Shown in pieces: positions 57,247-64,000 of a stretch of DNA of 64,000 bases. The notes under the pieces were generated by a model. It worked only from the letters and a program-made list of their open reading frames with translations, was not told the origin of the DNA and ran no database searches. The DNA comes from Pseudomonas batumici. Lineage in GTDB: Bacteria > Pseudomonadota > Gammaproteobacteria > Pseudomonadales > Pseudomonadaceae. The stretch covers positions 372,001 to 436,000 of the forward strand of contig NZ_JXDG01000003.1 of assembly GCF_000820515.1 (NCBI RefSeq), written 5' to 3'. A program made the position numbers and the translations under genes. Position 1 is the stretch's first letter, and each line of letters starts with the position of its first letter.

Positions 57247-57504
57247 ATGGCCGTCAAACAGAAGCCGCCGATCCTGACCCTCACTCCCGAACAGGAGAGC
57301 GAGGCCAATCACAAGATCAAGCGCTTCATGGAGGATCGCTTCGAACTGAACCTGGGTTCGTTCGAAGCGGCTGAAATCCTCGACCTGTTTACCCGTGAAA
57401 TTGCTCCACACTATTACAACAGGGCGATTTTCGATGTGCAGACGCACCTTAAAGAAAGGTTCGAGAGCATCGAAAGCGACTTGTGGGCGCTCGAGAAACA
57501 CTGA
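57247..57504 (+). CDS. DUF2164 family protein within the histidine operon
   Basis: An 85-residue small protein (FELNLGSFEAAEILDLFTRE, HYYNRAIFDVQTHLKERF) of the DUF2164 type, function unknown. Its ATG follows the hisH TAA directly, so it is probably translated from the same message. The location between hisH and hisA is unusual for a gene without a known histidine role. Confidence 0.85.
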   Translation: MAVKQKPPILTLTPEQESEANHKIKRFMEDRFELNLGSFEAAEILDLFTREIAPHYYNRAIFDVQTHLKERFESIESDLWALEKH

Positions 57505-57545
57505 TTTCCGAGCGAAGCTGAAAAAACGACTCTAAGGTTTGCCAG

Positions 57546-58283
57546 ATGCTGATTATCCCCGCTATCGATCTCAAGGACGGTGCCTGCGTCCGTCTGCGTC
57601 AGGGCCGCATGGAAGATTCCACGGTGTTCTCCGATGACCCGGTGAGCATGGCTGCCAAGTGGGTGGAGGGCGGCTGCCGCCGTCTGCATCTGGTCGACCT
57701 GAACGGCGCCTTTGAAGGCCAGCCGGTCAACGGTGAGGTGGTCACTGCCATCGCCAAGCGTTATCCGAACCTGCCGATCCAGATCGGCGGTGGCATCCGT
57801 TCGCTGGAAACCATCGAGCACTACGTGAAAGCCGGCGTAAGCTACGTGATCATCGGCACCAAGGCGGTCAAGGAGCCCGAGTTCGTCGCCGAGGCCTGCC
57901 GTGCGTTCCCCGGCAAGGTGATTGTCGGCCTGGACGCCAAGGACGGTTTCGTCGCCACCGACGGCTGGGCCGAAGTCAGCTCGGTGCAGGTGATCGACCT
58001 GGCCAAGCGCTTCGAAGCCGACGGCGTGTCCGCCATCGTCTACACCGATATCGCCAAGGACGGGATGATGCAGGGCTGCAACGTGCCCTTCACCGCCGCC
58101 CTGGCCGCGGCGACGAAGATCCCGGTGATCGCTTCCGGCGGCATCCACAACCTGGGCGACATCAAGGCCCTGCTGGACGCCAAGGCGCCGGGGATCATCG
58201 GTGCCATCACCGGTCGCGCGATCTACGAAGGCACCCTCGATGTCGCCGAGGCGCAAGCCTTCTGCGATTCGTACAAAGGCTGA
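57546..58283 (+). CDS. hisA: Phosphoribosylformimino-5-aminoimidazole carboxamide ribotide isomerase HisA
   Basis: A 245-residue (beta/alpha)8 barrel performing the Amadori rearrangement in histidine synthesis. The catalytic aspartates are in [12 protein letters not shown] (D8) and [11 protein letters not shown] (near 129). [16 protein letters not shown] and [15 protein letters not shown] are phosphate-binding loops. Confidence 0.97.
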   Translation: MLIIPAIDLKDGACVRLRQGRMEDSTVFSDDPVSMAAKWVEGGCRRLHLVDLNGAFEGQPVNGEVVTAIAKRYPNLPIQIGGGIRSLETIEHYVKAGVSYVIIGTKAVKEPEFVAEACRAFPGKVIVGLDAKDGFVATDGWAEVSSVQVIDLAKRFEADGVSAIVYTDIAKDGMMQGCNVPFTAALAAATKIPVIASGGIHNLGDIKALLDAKAPGIIGAITGRAIYEGTLDVAEAQAFCDSYKG

Positions 58284-58292
58284 GGACTCACC

Positions 58293-59063
58293 ATGGCGCT
58301 GGCCAAACGCATCATCCCTTGCCTGGACGTCGACAACGGTCGCGTGGTCAAGGGCGTCAAGTTCGAGAACATCCGCGATGCCGGTGATCCGGTGGAAATC
58401 GCCCGGCGCTACGACGAGCAGGGCGCGGACGAGATCACCTTTCTCGACATCACCGCCAGCGTCGACGGCCGTGACACCACGCTGCACACCGTCGAGCGCA
58501 TGGCCAGCCAGGTGTTCATCCCGCTGACGGTCGGCGGCGGCGTGCGCACCGTGCAGGACATCCGCAACCTGCTCAATGCCGGTGCCGACAAGGTCTCGAT
58601 CAATACGGCGGCGGTGTTCAACCCCGAGTTCGTCGGCGAAGCGGCCGAGCATTTCGGTTCGCAGTGCATCGTCGTCGCCATCGATGCGAAGAAGGTCTCG
58701 CTGCCGGGCGAAACCCCGCGCTGGGAGATTTTCACCCACGGCGGCCGCAAGCCCACCGGGCTCGACGCGGTGGAGTGGGCGAAGAAGATGGAAGGCCTGG
58801 GCGCCGGTGAGATCCTGCTCACCAGCATGGACCAGGACGGCATGAAAAACGGCTTCGACCTCGGCGTGACCCGCGCCATCAGCGATGCCTTGGGCATCCC
58901 GGTGATCGCCTCGGGCGGCGTCGGCAACCTCCAGCACCTGGCCGACGGGATTCTCGAAGGCCACGCCAGCGCGGTGCTGGCGGCGAGCATCTTCCACTTC
59001 GGCGAATACACGGTGCCTGAAGCCAAGGCCTACATGGCTCAACGCGGCATCGTGGTCCGCTAG
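58293..59063 (+). CDS. hisF: Imidazole glycerol phosphate synthase, cyclase subunit HisF
   Basis: A 256-residue barrel enzyme working with HisH to form imidazole glycerol phosphate and [25 protein letters not shown] carries D11; the second catalytic Asp is in [27 protein letters not shown]-type phosphate loops are present. Starts 9 bases after hisA. Confidence 0.97.
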   Translation: MALAKRIIPCLDVDNGRVVKGVKFENIRDAGDPVEIARRYDEQGADEITFLDITASVDGRDTTLHTVERMASQVFIPLTVGGGVRTVQDIRNLLNAGADKVSINTAAVFNPEFVGEAAEHFGSQCIVVAIDAKKVSLPGETPRWEIFTHGGRKPTGLDAVEWAKKMEGLGAGEILLTSMDQDGMKNGFDLGVTRAISDALGIPVIASGGVGNLQHLADGILEGHASAVLAASIFHFGEYTVPEAKAYMAQRGIVVR

Positions 59064-59136
59064 GCAGTACAGGCCACTGGACAGCATGGCGAGCCCGGGT
59101 CACGCTTGGGCACGCCATGGATTTCGGTAGTACAGC

Positions 59137-59892
59137 ATGTTCAAACCTCTTCTACTCGCTTTCGCTGGCGGCTTGCTGCTGTTGGCGGGGGCTGCCCGTG
59201 CGGCGGACACTGCCGATACTTCGCTGGTCCTGCTGACGGAAAATTTCCCGCCGTACAACATGGCGAAGAACGGCAAGAACTTCGCCCAGGACGAGAATAT
59301 CGAAGGCATTGCCGTGGATATCGTCCGCGAAACCTTCAAGCGTGCCGGAGTCCCGTATAGCCTGACCCTGCGATTCCCCTGGGAGCGTATCTACAAGCTC
59401 GCCCTGGAAAAGCCCGGTTACGGGGTGTTCGTCATGGCGCGCCTGCCGGAGCGCGAAACGTTGTTCAAATGGGTGGGGCCGATCGGGCCGGACGATTGGG
59501 TCATGCTCGCCAGGGCTGATAGCCAGCTTGTCCTGGAGGCTTTGCAGCAGGCCCGCAAGTACAAGATCGGGGCCTATAAGGGCGATGCCATTGCTGAAAC
59601 CCTGGCCAGGCAGGGGCTGGCCCCGGTGCTGGTGCTGCGCGACCAGGACAATGCGAAGAAGCTGGTGGCGGGGCAGATCGACCTGTGGGCCACCGGCGAC
59701 CCGGCGGGACGCTTCCTGGCGCGTCAGGAAGGAGTGACCGGGCTCAAGACCGTGCTGCGTTTCAACAGCACCGAGTTGTATCTGGCGCTGAACAAGGAGG
59801 TGCCGGACGAGGTGGTGGCCCGATTGCAGGCGGCGCTGGATCAGTTGCGCAAGGAAGGCAAGGTCGACGAGATCATGGCGCGTTACCTGTAG
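59137..59892 (+). CDS. Periplasmic substrate-binding protein (SBP_bac_3 type)
   Basis: A 251-residue secreted solute-binding domain protein with signal peptide (LLLAFAGGLLLLAGAARA) and the start LVLLTENFPPYNMAKNG. No ABC permease or ATPase lies next to it, so it is either an orphan binding protein or a sensor part. Its 3' end overlaps by 20 bases with the convergent deacetylase gene. Confidence 0.85.
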   Translation: MFKPLLLAFAGGLLLLAGAARAADTADTSLVLLTENFPPYNMAKNGKNFAQDENIEGIAVDIVRETFKRAGVPYSLTLRFPWERIYKLALEKPGYGVFVMARLPERETLFKWVGPIGPDDWVMLARADSQLVLEALQQARKYKIGAYKGDAIAETLARQGLAPVLVLRDQDNAKKLVAGQIDLWATGDPAGRFLARQEGVTGLKTVLRFNSTELYLALNKEVPDEVVARLQAALDQLRKEGKVDEIMARYL

Positions 59893-60676
59893 GTGCCTGG
59901 CGGTAAACACCGTCCTTGCCATGCCCGGCCGCGGCCTGGTTGCCGCGCAGGGCGATCATCGACTTGATATCGATCCAGTCGATGCCCTGTTCCTTGAGCT
60001 TGGGCAGCTCGCGTTCCAGCACGGCCAGCGTCTGCGGGTAGGGATGGCCGATGACCACCGCGCTGCCTTGCTTGCGCGCCAGCTTGATCGCGGTTTCCAG
60101 CTGGGCCGCAATGGCCAGCTCGGTGCGTTCATTGTCGAGGAAGACATCCCGCGACACGCTCGCCAGGCCGATCTTCTGCGCTTCGGACGCGGCGACGGTC
60201 CTGGCACTGGTACGACTGTCGACGAAAAACTTGTTGCGCCGCTGCAACTCGCCCATCAACCAGGCCATGGCCAGCGGTTCGGCGGTCATGCGGCTGCCTT
60301 CATGATTGTTGATACCGCTGGTATAGGGCACGACCTTGAAGGCGGCCGCCAGGCGCTTTTGCAATTCGTCCAGGGGCAGTTCGGGATGCCAGGCGAAGGG
60401 GCCGGTGGCCGGGTCCATGGGCATGTGCAGCATGACGATCTTGCCGGCGGCATGCGCCTCGCGGGCGAGTTCGGCGGCGTGCGGGGTGTCCGGCATGATC
60501 GACGGGGTGATCGGTCCGGGCAGGGCCAGCACGCGACGATCCCGGGGCAGGTTCTGCCCCAGGTCATCGATGATCAGCGTGAGGTAGGCCTTGGACGGTG
60601 TCGGCGTGTCGACCGGCGTTGCCTGGGCAACGCCGATCAGGCAGGCGAACAGGGCGCACAACGGCCAGCGCAACAT
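59873..60676 (-). CDS. Divergent polysaccharide deacetylase family protein
   Basis: A 267-residue periplasmic protein of the YibQ type: signal peptide ending GVAQA, then KAYLTLIIDDLGQNLPRDRR with the metal-binding Asp pair, LPGPITPSIMPDTPHAAEL, and GINNHEGSRMT near the end of the first half. Enzymatic activity is unproven in this subfamily. It is transcribed after ctpA with only one base between (start 60676, ctpA stop 60678), so they form one operon with envC. Confidence 0.9.
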   Translation of the reverse strand: MLRWPLCALFACLIGVAQATPVDTPTPSKAYLTLIIDDLGQNLPRDRRVLALPGPITPSIMPDTPHAAELAREAHAAGKIVMLHMPMDPATGPFAWHPELPLDELQKRLAAAFKVVPYTSGINNHEGSRMTAEPLAMAWLMGELQRRNKFFVDSRTSARTVAASEAQKIGLASVSRDVFLDNERTELAIAAQLETAIKLARKQGSAVVIGHPYPQTLAVLERELPKLKEQGIDWIDIKSMIALRGNQAAAGHGKDGVYRQAPTGNAP

Positions 60677-60677
60677 C

Positions 60678-62000
60678 TCAATTGCCGCGCGTGACGCTCA
60701 AGCCCTTGAGCAGGCTCAGCGCCTGGCCCAACTGGTAGTCGTCGTCCTGCAGGCGTGGCTTGCCCTTGGTCGGCTTGACGCTCGGCTTGTCCGCGCCGCC
60801 GTTGCCATTACCCAAGTGACCTTGCAGGTCGGCTTCCTTGAAGGTCTCGTCGTCCTGGGCCCCGCTGACCTTGGCCTGGCGCACCTCGACATCCGGAACG
60901 ATGCCCTGGGCCTGGATCGAGCGACCGTTGGGTGTGTAGTACAGCGCGGTGGTGATCTTCAGCGCGCGGTCATTGCTCAGCGGCAGCACGGTCTGCACCG
61001 AGCCCTTGCCGAAGCTGTTGGTGCCCATCAGTACTGCGCGTTTCTGGTCTTGCAGGGCGCCGGCGACGATTTCCGAAGCCGAGGCGCTGCCGCCGTTGAT
61101 CAGCACCACCATCGGGACCGCTTCGCTTTCGTCGTGGCCGGTGGCCGAGAAGCGCAGTTCGGAGTTGGCGATGCGACCCTTGGTGTAGACGATCAGGCCC
61201 TTTTTGATGAAGTGGTCGACCACTTCCACCGCCGCCTGCAGCACGCCACCGGGGTTGTTGCGCAGGTCGAGGACGATGCCGTTGAGCTTCTTGTTGCCGT
61301 TTTCCTTGCGCAGGGCCGTCAGGGCCTTGGAGACCTCGTCGCCGGTCTTGACCTGGAACTGGGTGATGCGGATATAGCCGTAGCCGTTATCCAGCATCTG
61401 GCTGCGCACGCTCTTGGTGCGGATGATCGCCCGGGTCAGGGTCACGTCAAAGGGCGCGCCGCCATTGCGTACCAGGGTCAGGGTGATTTTCTGGCCGACC
61501 TTGCCGCGCATCTTGTCGACCGCTTCGGTCATGGTCTGGCCACGGGTCGGCTGGCCGTTGATCTTGACGATCAGGTCACCGGCCTGCACGCCGGCCTTGG
61601 ACGCCGGGGTGTCGTCGATGGGCGAGATCACCTTGACGAAATTGTCTTCCATGCCGACTTCGATACCCAGGCCGCCGAATTCGCCGCTGGTGTCTTCCTG
61701 CAACTGGGCGAAGTCGTCCGGCCCGAGGTAGGCGGAATGCGGGTCGAGGTTGCTGAGCATGCCCTTGATGGCATTCTCCAGCAGGGTCTTGTCGTCCACC
61801 GGCTCGACATAGGCGGCCTTGATCCGGTCCATGACCTCGGCAAAGGTGCGCAGCTCATCGAGCGGCAGCGGAGCCTTGGCGGTGACGGCCGGGGCGGCGG
61901 CCGGAGCGGGCTGGGCAGGCTGCGCAGCGAACGCATGGGGCGCGCCGATCACCAGGGCGATCGTCAGGGCCAGCGAGGTGAGGCGGGACAGATGCAACAT
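60678..62000 (-). CDS. ctpA: Carboxy-terminal processing protease CtpA (S41)
   Basis: A 440-residue periplasmic protease: signal peptide (LTSLALTIALVIGAPHAFA), PDZ domain (GLGIEVGMEDNFVKVISPID), then the S41 catalytic part with the nucleophile serine in NGGSASASEIVAGALQD and the catalytic lysine in NSFGKGSVQTVLPL. AGGAG lies upstream of the ATG at 62000. In P. aeruginosa CtpA with LbcA degrades peptidoglycan hydrolases. It lies downstream of envC. Confidence 0.94.
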   Translation of the reverse strand: MLHLSRLTSLALTIALVIGAPHAFAAQPAQPAPAAAPAVTAKAPLPLDELRTFAEVMDRIKAAYVEPVDDKTLLENAIKGMLSNLDPHSAYLGPDDFAQLQEDTSGEFGGLGIEVGMEDNFVKVISPIDDTPASKAGVQAGDLIVKINGQPTRGQTMTEAVDKMRGKVGQKITLTLVRNGGAPFDVTLTRAIIRTKSVRSQMLDNGYGYIRITQFQVKTGDEVSKALTALRKENGNKKLNGIVLDLRNNPGGVLQAAVEVVDHFIKKGLIVYTKGRIANSELRFSATGHDESEAVPMVVLINGGSASASEIVAGALQDQKRAVLMGTNSFGKGSVQTVLPLSNDRALKITTALYYTPNGRSIQAQGIVPDVEVRQAKVSGAQDDETFKEADLQGHLGNGNGGADKPSVKPTKGKPRLQDDDYQLGQALSLLKGLSVTRGN

Positions 62001-62030
62001 GTCGAACGAACTCCTGATTAAGATGCCGGC

Positions 62031-63338
62031 CTATCCTTGGGCGCGGCACCATTGAGCCGGATCACTCGGGTGACCCTGCTGACGTATAGCGAAATACAGT
62101 GCTGGTGCTTCCTGGCCGCCACTGTTACCTACAGTAGAGATCGATTCACCGGCTTTTACCACATCGCCTGCTGACTTGAGCAGCGTCTGGTTGTGGCCAT
62201 AGAGGCTCAGGTAACCGTTGCCGTGGTCCAGAATGACCAGCAGGCCGGCGCCTCGCAACCAGTCGGCGAACACCACGCGGCCCCCGTGCACGGCGTGCAC
62301 CTGGCTACCGGCGGCGGCGCTGATCATCACGCCGTCCCACTTGGTCCGGGCGTCATCGCCACGGGTTTCGCCAAAGCGCGCGAGCAAGCGGCCATCAACT
62401 GGCCAGGGCAGTTTGCCGCGCGCTGAGGCAAAAGGGCCGCCGAAGGATTCTCCCGCACTCGAGACCAGGGCGCCGGGCGTGGTTTTACGCGGGGGGCGAG
62501 GGCTGTCGTCGTTGGCGAGCTCGGCCGCCTCACGCTGGCGCTTTTTTTCGGCTTCCTGCTGGGCGAGCAGCGCTTTCTGGCGCGCTTCTTCCGCCTCGCG
62601 GGCCTGGCGGGCCAGGGTTTCTTCGATGGTCTTGAGGACTTTCGACAGGTCGGCCTGGTCCTGTTCGCGGGCGGCGAGCTTCTGGTCGCGGGCCTTCACG
62701 TCGTCATTGAGCTTGGCCAGCGCCGCCTGGCGCTCCTTGCGGACCTTGTCCAGCTCGTCGCGCTGGCTGTCCAGGCTGCTTTTCTGCACCAGCAACTGGG
62801 CCTGCTGCAGATTGATGTCTTTTTCGACGTTGGCCAGTTGGCGCAGGGTTTCGTTGAAGTTCTTCAACTGCTCCATACGGGCCTGGCTCAGGTAGTCGTA
62901 ATAGGTCAGGGTGCGGGCGAATTTTTCCGGGTTCTGCTGGTTGAGCAGCAGCTTGAGGTACTCCTGGCGGCCCCCCTGGTAGGCGGCGCGGGCCTGGTAG
63001 GCGGCGCGGGCCTGGATGGCGATCAGTCGCTGCTGTTCAGTGCGCGCGCTCTGGAGTTTTTTTTTCTCTCCATCGAGCCGCTGCAGTTCGCTTTCGCTCT
63101 TTTTCAGCTCTTTCTGCAGGGCATCGACTTCCTTCTCCAGCTTGCCCATCTCGGTTTCGGTGCCGCGCAGTTCTTTCTGCACGCCGGATTTTTCTTCCTG
63201 CAGCTTGCCCAGGAGCTTTTTCAGCTCAGCGATATCCTGACGCGTGGCGTCCAACTGCTGCTGGGTTTGCGTGCGCTCGTCGGCAAAGGCCGGTTGGAGC
63301 AGGCAGATCAAGGCTAGGGCGATAAGGGCGCGAAGCAT
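62031..63338 (-). CDS. envC: Murein hydrolase activator EnvC
   Basis: A 435-residue periplasmic activator of cell-separation amidases. Signal peptide (LIALALICLLQPAFA), a long coiled coil (about residues 25-270 with heptads such as ELKKLLGKLQEEKSGVQKEL), and a C-terminal LytM-like domain (GVMISAAAGSQVHAVHGGRV). The usual second zinc histidine motif HxH is replaced by YFAIR, so the domain is degenerate and acts as activator rather than enzyme. Precedes ctpA. Confidence 0.93.
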   Translation of the reverse strand: MLRALIALALICLLQPAFADERTQTQQQLDATRQDIAELKKLLGKLQEEKSGVQKELRGTETEMGKLEKEVDALQKELKKSESELQRLDGEKKKLQSARTEQQRLIAIQARAAYQARAAYQGGRQEYLKLLLNQQNPEKFARTLTYYDYLSQARMEQLKNFNETLRQLANVEKDINLQQAQLLVQKSSLDSQRDELDKVRKERQAALAKLNDDVKARDQKLAAREQDQADLSKVLKTIEETLARQAREAEEARQKALLAQQEAEKKRQREAAELANDDSPRPPRKTTPGALVSSAGESFGGPFASARGKLPWPVDGRLLARFGETRGDDARTKWDGVMISAAAGSQVHAVHGGRVVFADWLRGAGLLVILDHGNGYLSLYGHNQTLLKSAGDVVKAGESISTVGNSGGQEAPALYFAIRQQGHPSDPAQWCRAQG

Positions 63339-63391
63339 GGGGCGGGCGACACCTGGGAACGGGACGTCCTAGTATGCCCGCCGCGCGCTGC

Positions 63392-63428
63392 AAAAAAAAC
63401 GCCCAAAAGCGGTTGCTTTCAGGCGTTT
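63392..63428 (-). terminator. Intrinsic terminator after gpmI
   Basis: On the minus strand AAACGCC(T)GAAAGC, loop AACC, GCTTT(TG)GGCGTTT is followed by eight or more T. Strong stem with a bulge; it separates gpmI from envC, about 50 bases downstream of the gpmI stop. Confidence 0.88.
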
Positions 63429-63477
63429 CCGATAAAGCGGTAGGCCGCAGGCCGGCGGCCGGCCAGATTTACGGTAT

Positions 63478-64000
63478 TTAGACGTCAGTCAGGATCGAAG
63501 TACCGGTCATCTCTTGCGGCTGTTTCAGGCCCAGAAGCTTGAGCATGGTCGGTGCGACATCCGCCAACACGCCGCCTTCGCGGACCTTCAGCGGCCGTTT
63601 GCCGAAGTAGATGAACGGTACTGGCTCGGTGGTGTGGGCGGTGTGGGCCTGACCGGTGGTTTCGTCTTCCATTTGTTCGACGTTGCCGTGGTCGGCGGTG
63701 ATCAGGGCTTCGCCGCCGACCTTCTCCAGGGCGTCGACGATACGTCCTACGCACAAATCCAGACATTCCACGGCTTTAACGGCCGCCTCGAACACGCCGC
63801 TGTGGCCGACCATGTCGCCGTTGGCGTAGTTGACCACGATCACGTCATAGCGCAGGTGCTCGATGGCGTCGACGATCCGGTCGGTGACCTCGGGTGCGCT
63901 CATTTCCGGCTGCAGGTCGTAGGTGGCGACTTTCGGCGACGGGATCAGGATGCGTTCTTCGCCGGGGAAGGGCTCCTCGCGACCGCCGGAGAAGAAGAAG
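63478..64000 (-). CDS. gpmI: 2,3-bisphosphoglycerate-independent phosphoglycerate mutase GpmI, C-terminal part (5' end outside window)
   Basis: The C-terminal 173 residues of GpmI, the alkaline-phosphatase-fold mutase of glycolysis. Reading through the right edge gives [20 protein letters not shown] and [33 protein letters not shown] and [15 protein letters not shown], which carry the metal-binding Asp/His residues. The gene continues beyond the window. An ATG at 63903 is internal, not the start. Confidence 0.94.
   Translation of the reverse strand, partial: FFFSGGREEPFPGEERILIPSPKVATYDLQPEMSAPEVTDRIVDAIEHLRYDVIVVNYANGDMVGHSGVFEAAVKAVECLDLCVGRIVDALEKVGGEALITADHGNVEQMEDETTGQAHTAHTTEPVPFIYFGKRPLKVREGGVLADVAPTMLKLLGLKQPQEMTGTSILTDV

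Noticed and set aside
63337-63477. A second terminator after envC on the plus strand.
   Set aside because: The hairpin at 63392-63428 has its T-run only on the minus strand, so it terminates gpmI, not a plus-strand gene.

Overview
The window looks like chromosome from a fluorescent pseudomonad of the Pseudomonas fluorescens complex. The evidence is high GC, dense gene packing, the lptD-surA-pdxA-rsmA-apaG-apaH and rpsU-dnaG-rpoD gene orders, the prkA-yeaH-spoVR block, and paired REP elements of the pseudomonad type carrying GTAGGAGCCGGCTTGCTGGC. All assignments were made by reading the sequence and its translations; no database search was run.

Layout. 1-5.7 kb: outer-membrane assembly (lptD 3' end, surA) run together with pdxA, rsmA, apaG, apaH and glpE through overlapping starts and stops. 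6-10.9 kb: the prkA / yeaH / spoVR stationary-phase module, with a long structured leader and a sigmaS-like -10. 10.9-19.3 kb: cca, folK/folB, plsY, tsaD and the macromolecular-synthesis operon rpsU-dnaG-rpoD. 19.4-23.1 kb: a large periplasmic-sensor/PAS/GGDEF/EAL protein, followed by a CAT-anticodon tRNA (probably tRNA-Ile2).

23.2-29.9 kb is an accessory block beginning at the 3' end of that tRNA. It has no integrase and holds mostly complete or broken toxin-antitoxin pieces: an orphan RelB/DinJ antitoxin with a perfect operator palindrome, a DUF3077 protein, a 340-residue PemK/MazF-like protein with extra domains, a NERD nuclease-like protein coupled to a lipoprotein, a cut-off PemK/MazF gene behind a candidate structured RNA, a hicB gene with two in-frame amber codons, and an intact ParDE-type pair. 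A 17-bp exact inverted repeat brackets 5.4 kb of this block.

30-34.8 kb: a regulator and detoxification cluster (LysR, RidA-like, isochorismatase-like hydrolase, short AraC protein, Ohr, secreted esterase). Then come tRNA-Thr, a cytidine-deaminase-like protein, a methyltransferase, a complete polar amino-acid ABC transporter (38.4-41.4 kb), and gabP behind a strong sigma54 promoter match. 45-49.3 kb holds a MocR-type regulator facing a three-gene operon of a truncated AMP-ligase, an EamA transporter and a methyltransferase; I regard this as an uncharacterised small-molecule locus.

49.6-64 kb returns to core genes: tRNA-Phe, yggX-mutY-asmA (overlapping), a PanZ-like acetyltransferase, an OFA-family MFS transporter, hisB-hisH-(DUF2164)-hisA-hisF, a periplasmic binding protein, and the cell-envelope set divergent polysaccharide deacetylase, ctpA, envC, and the 3' part of gpmI at the right edge.
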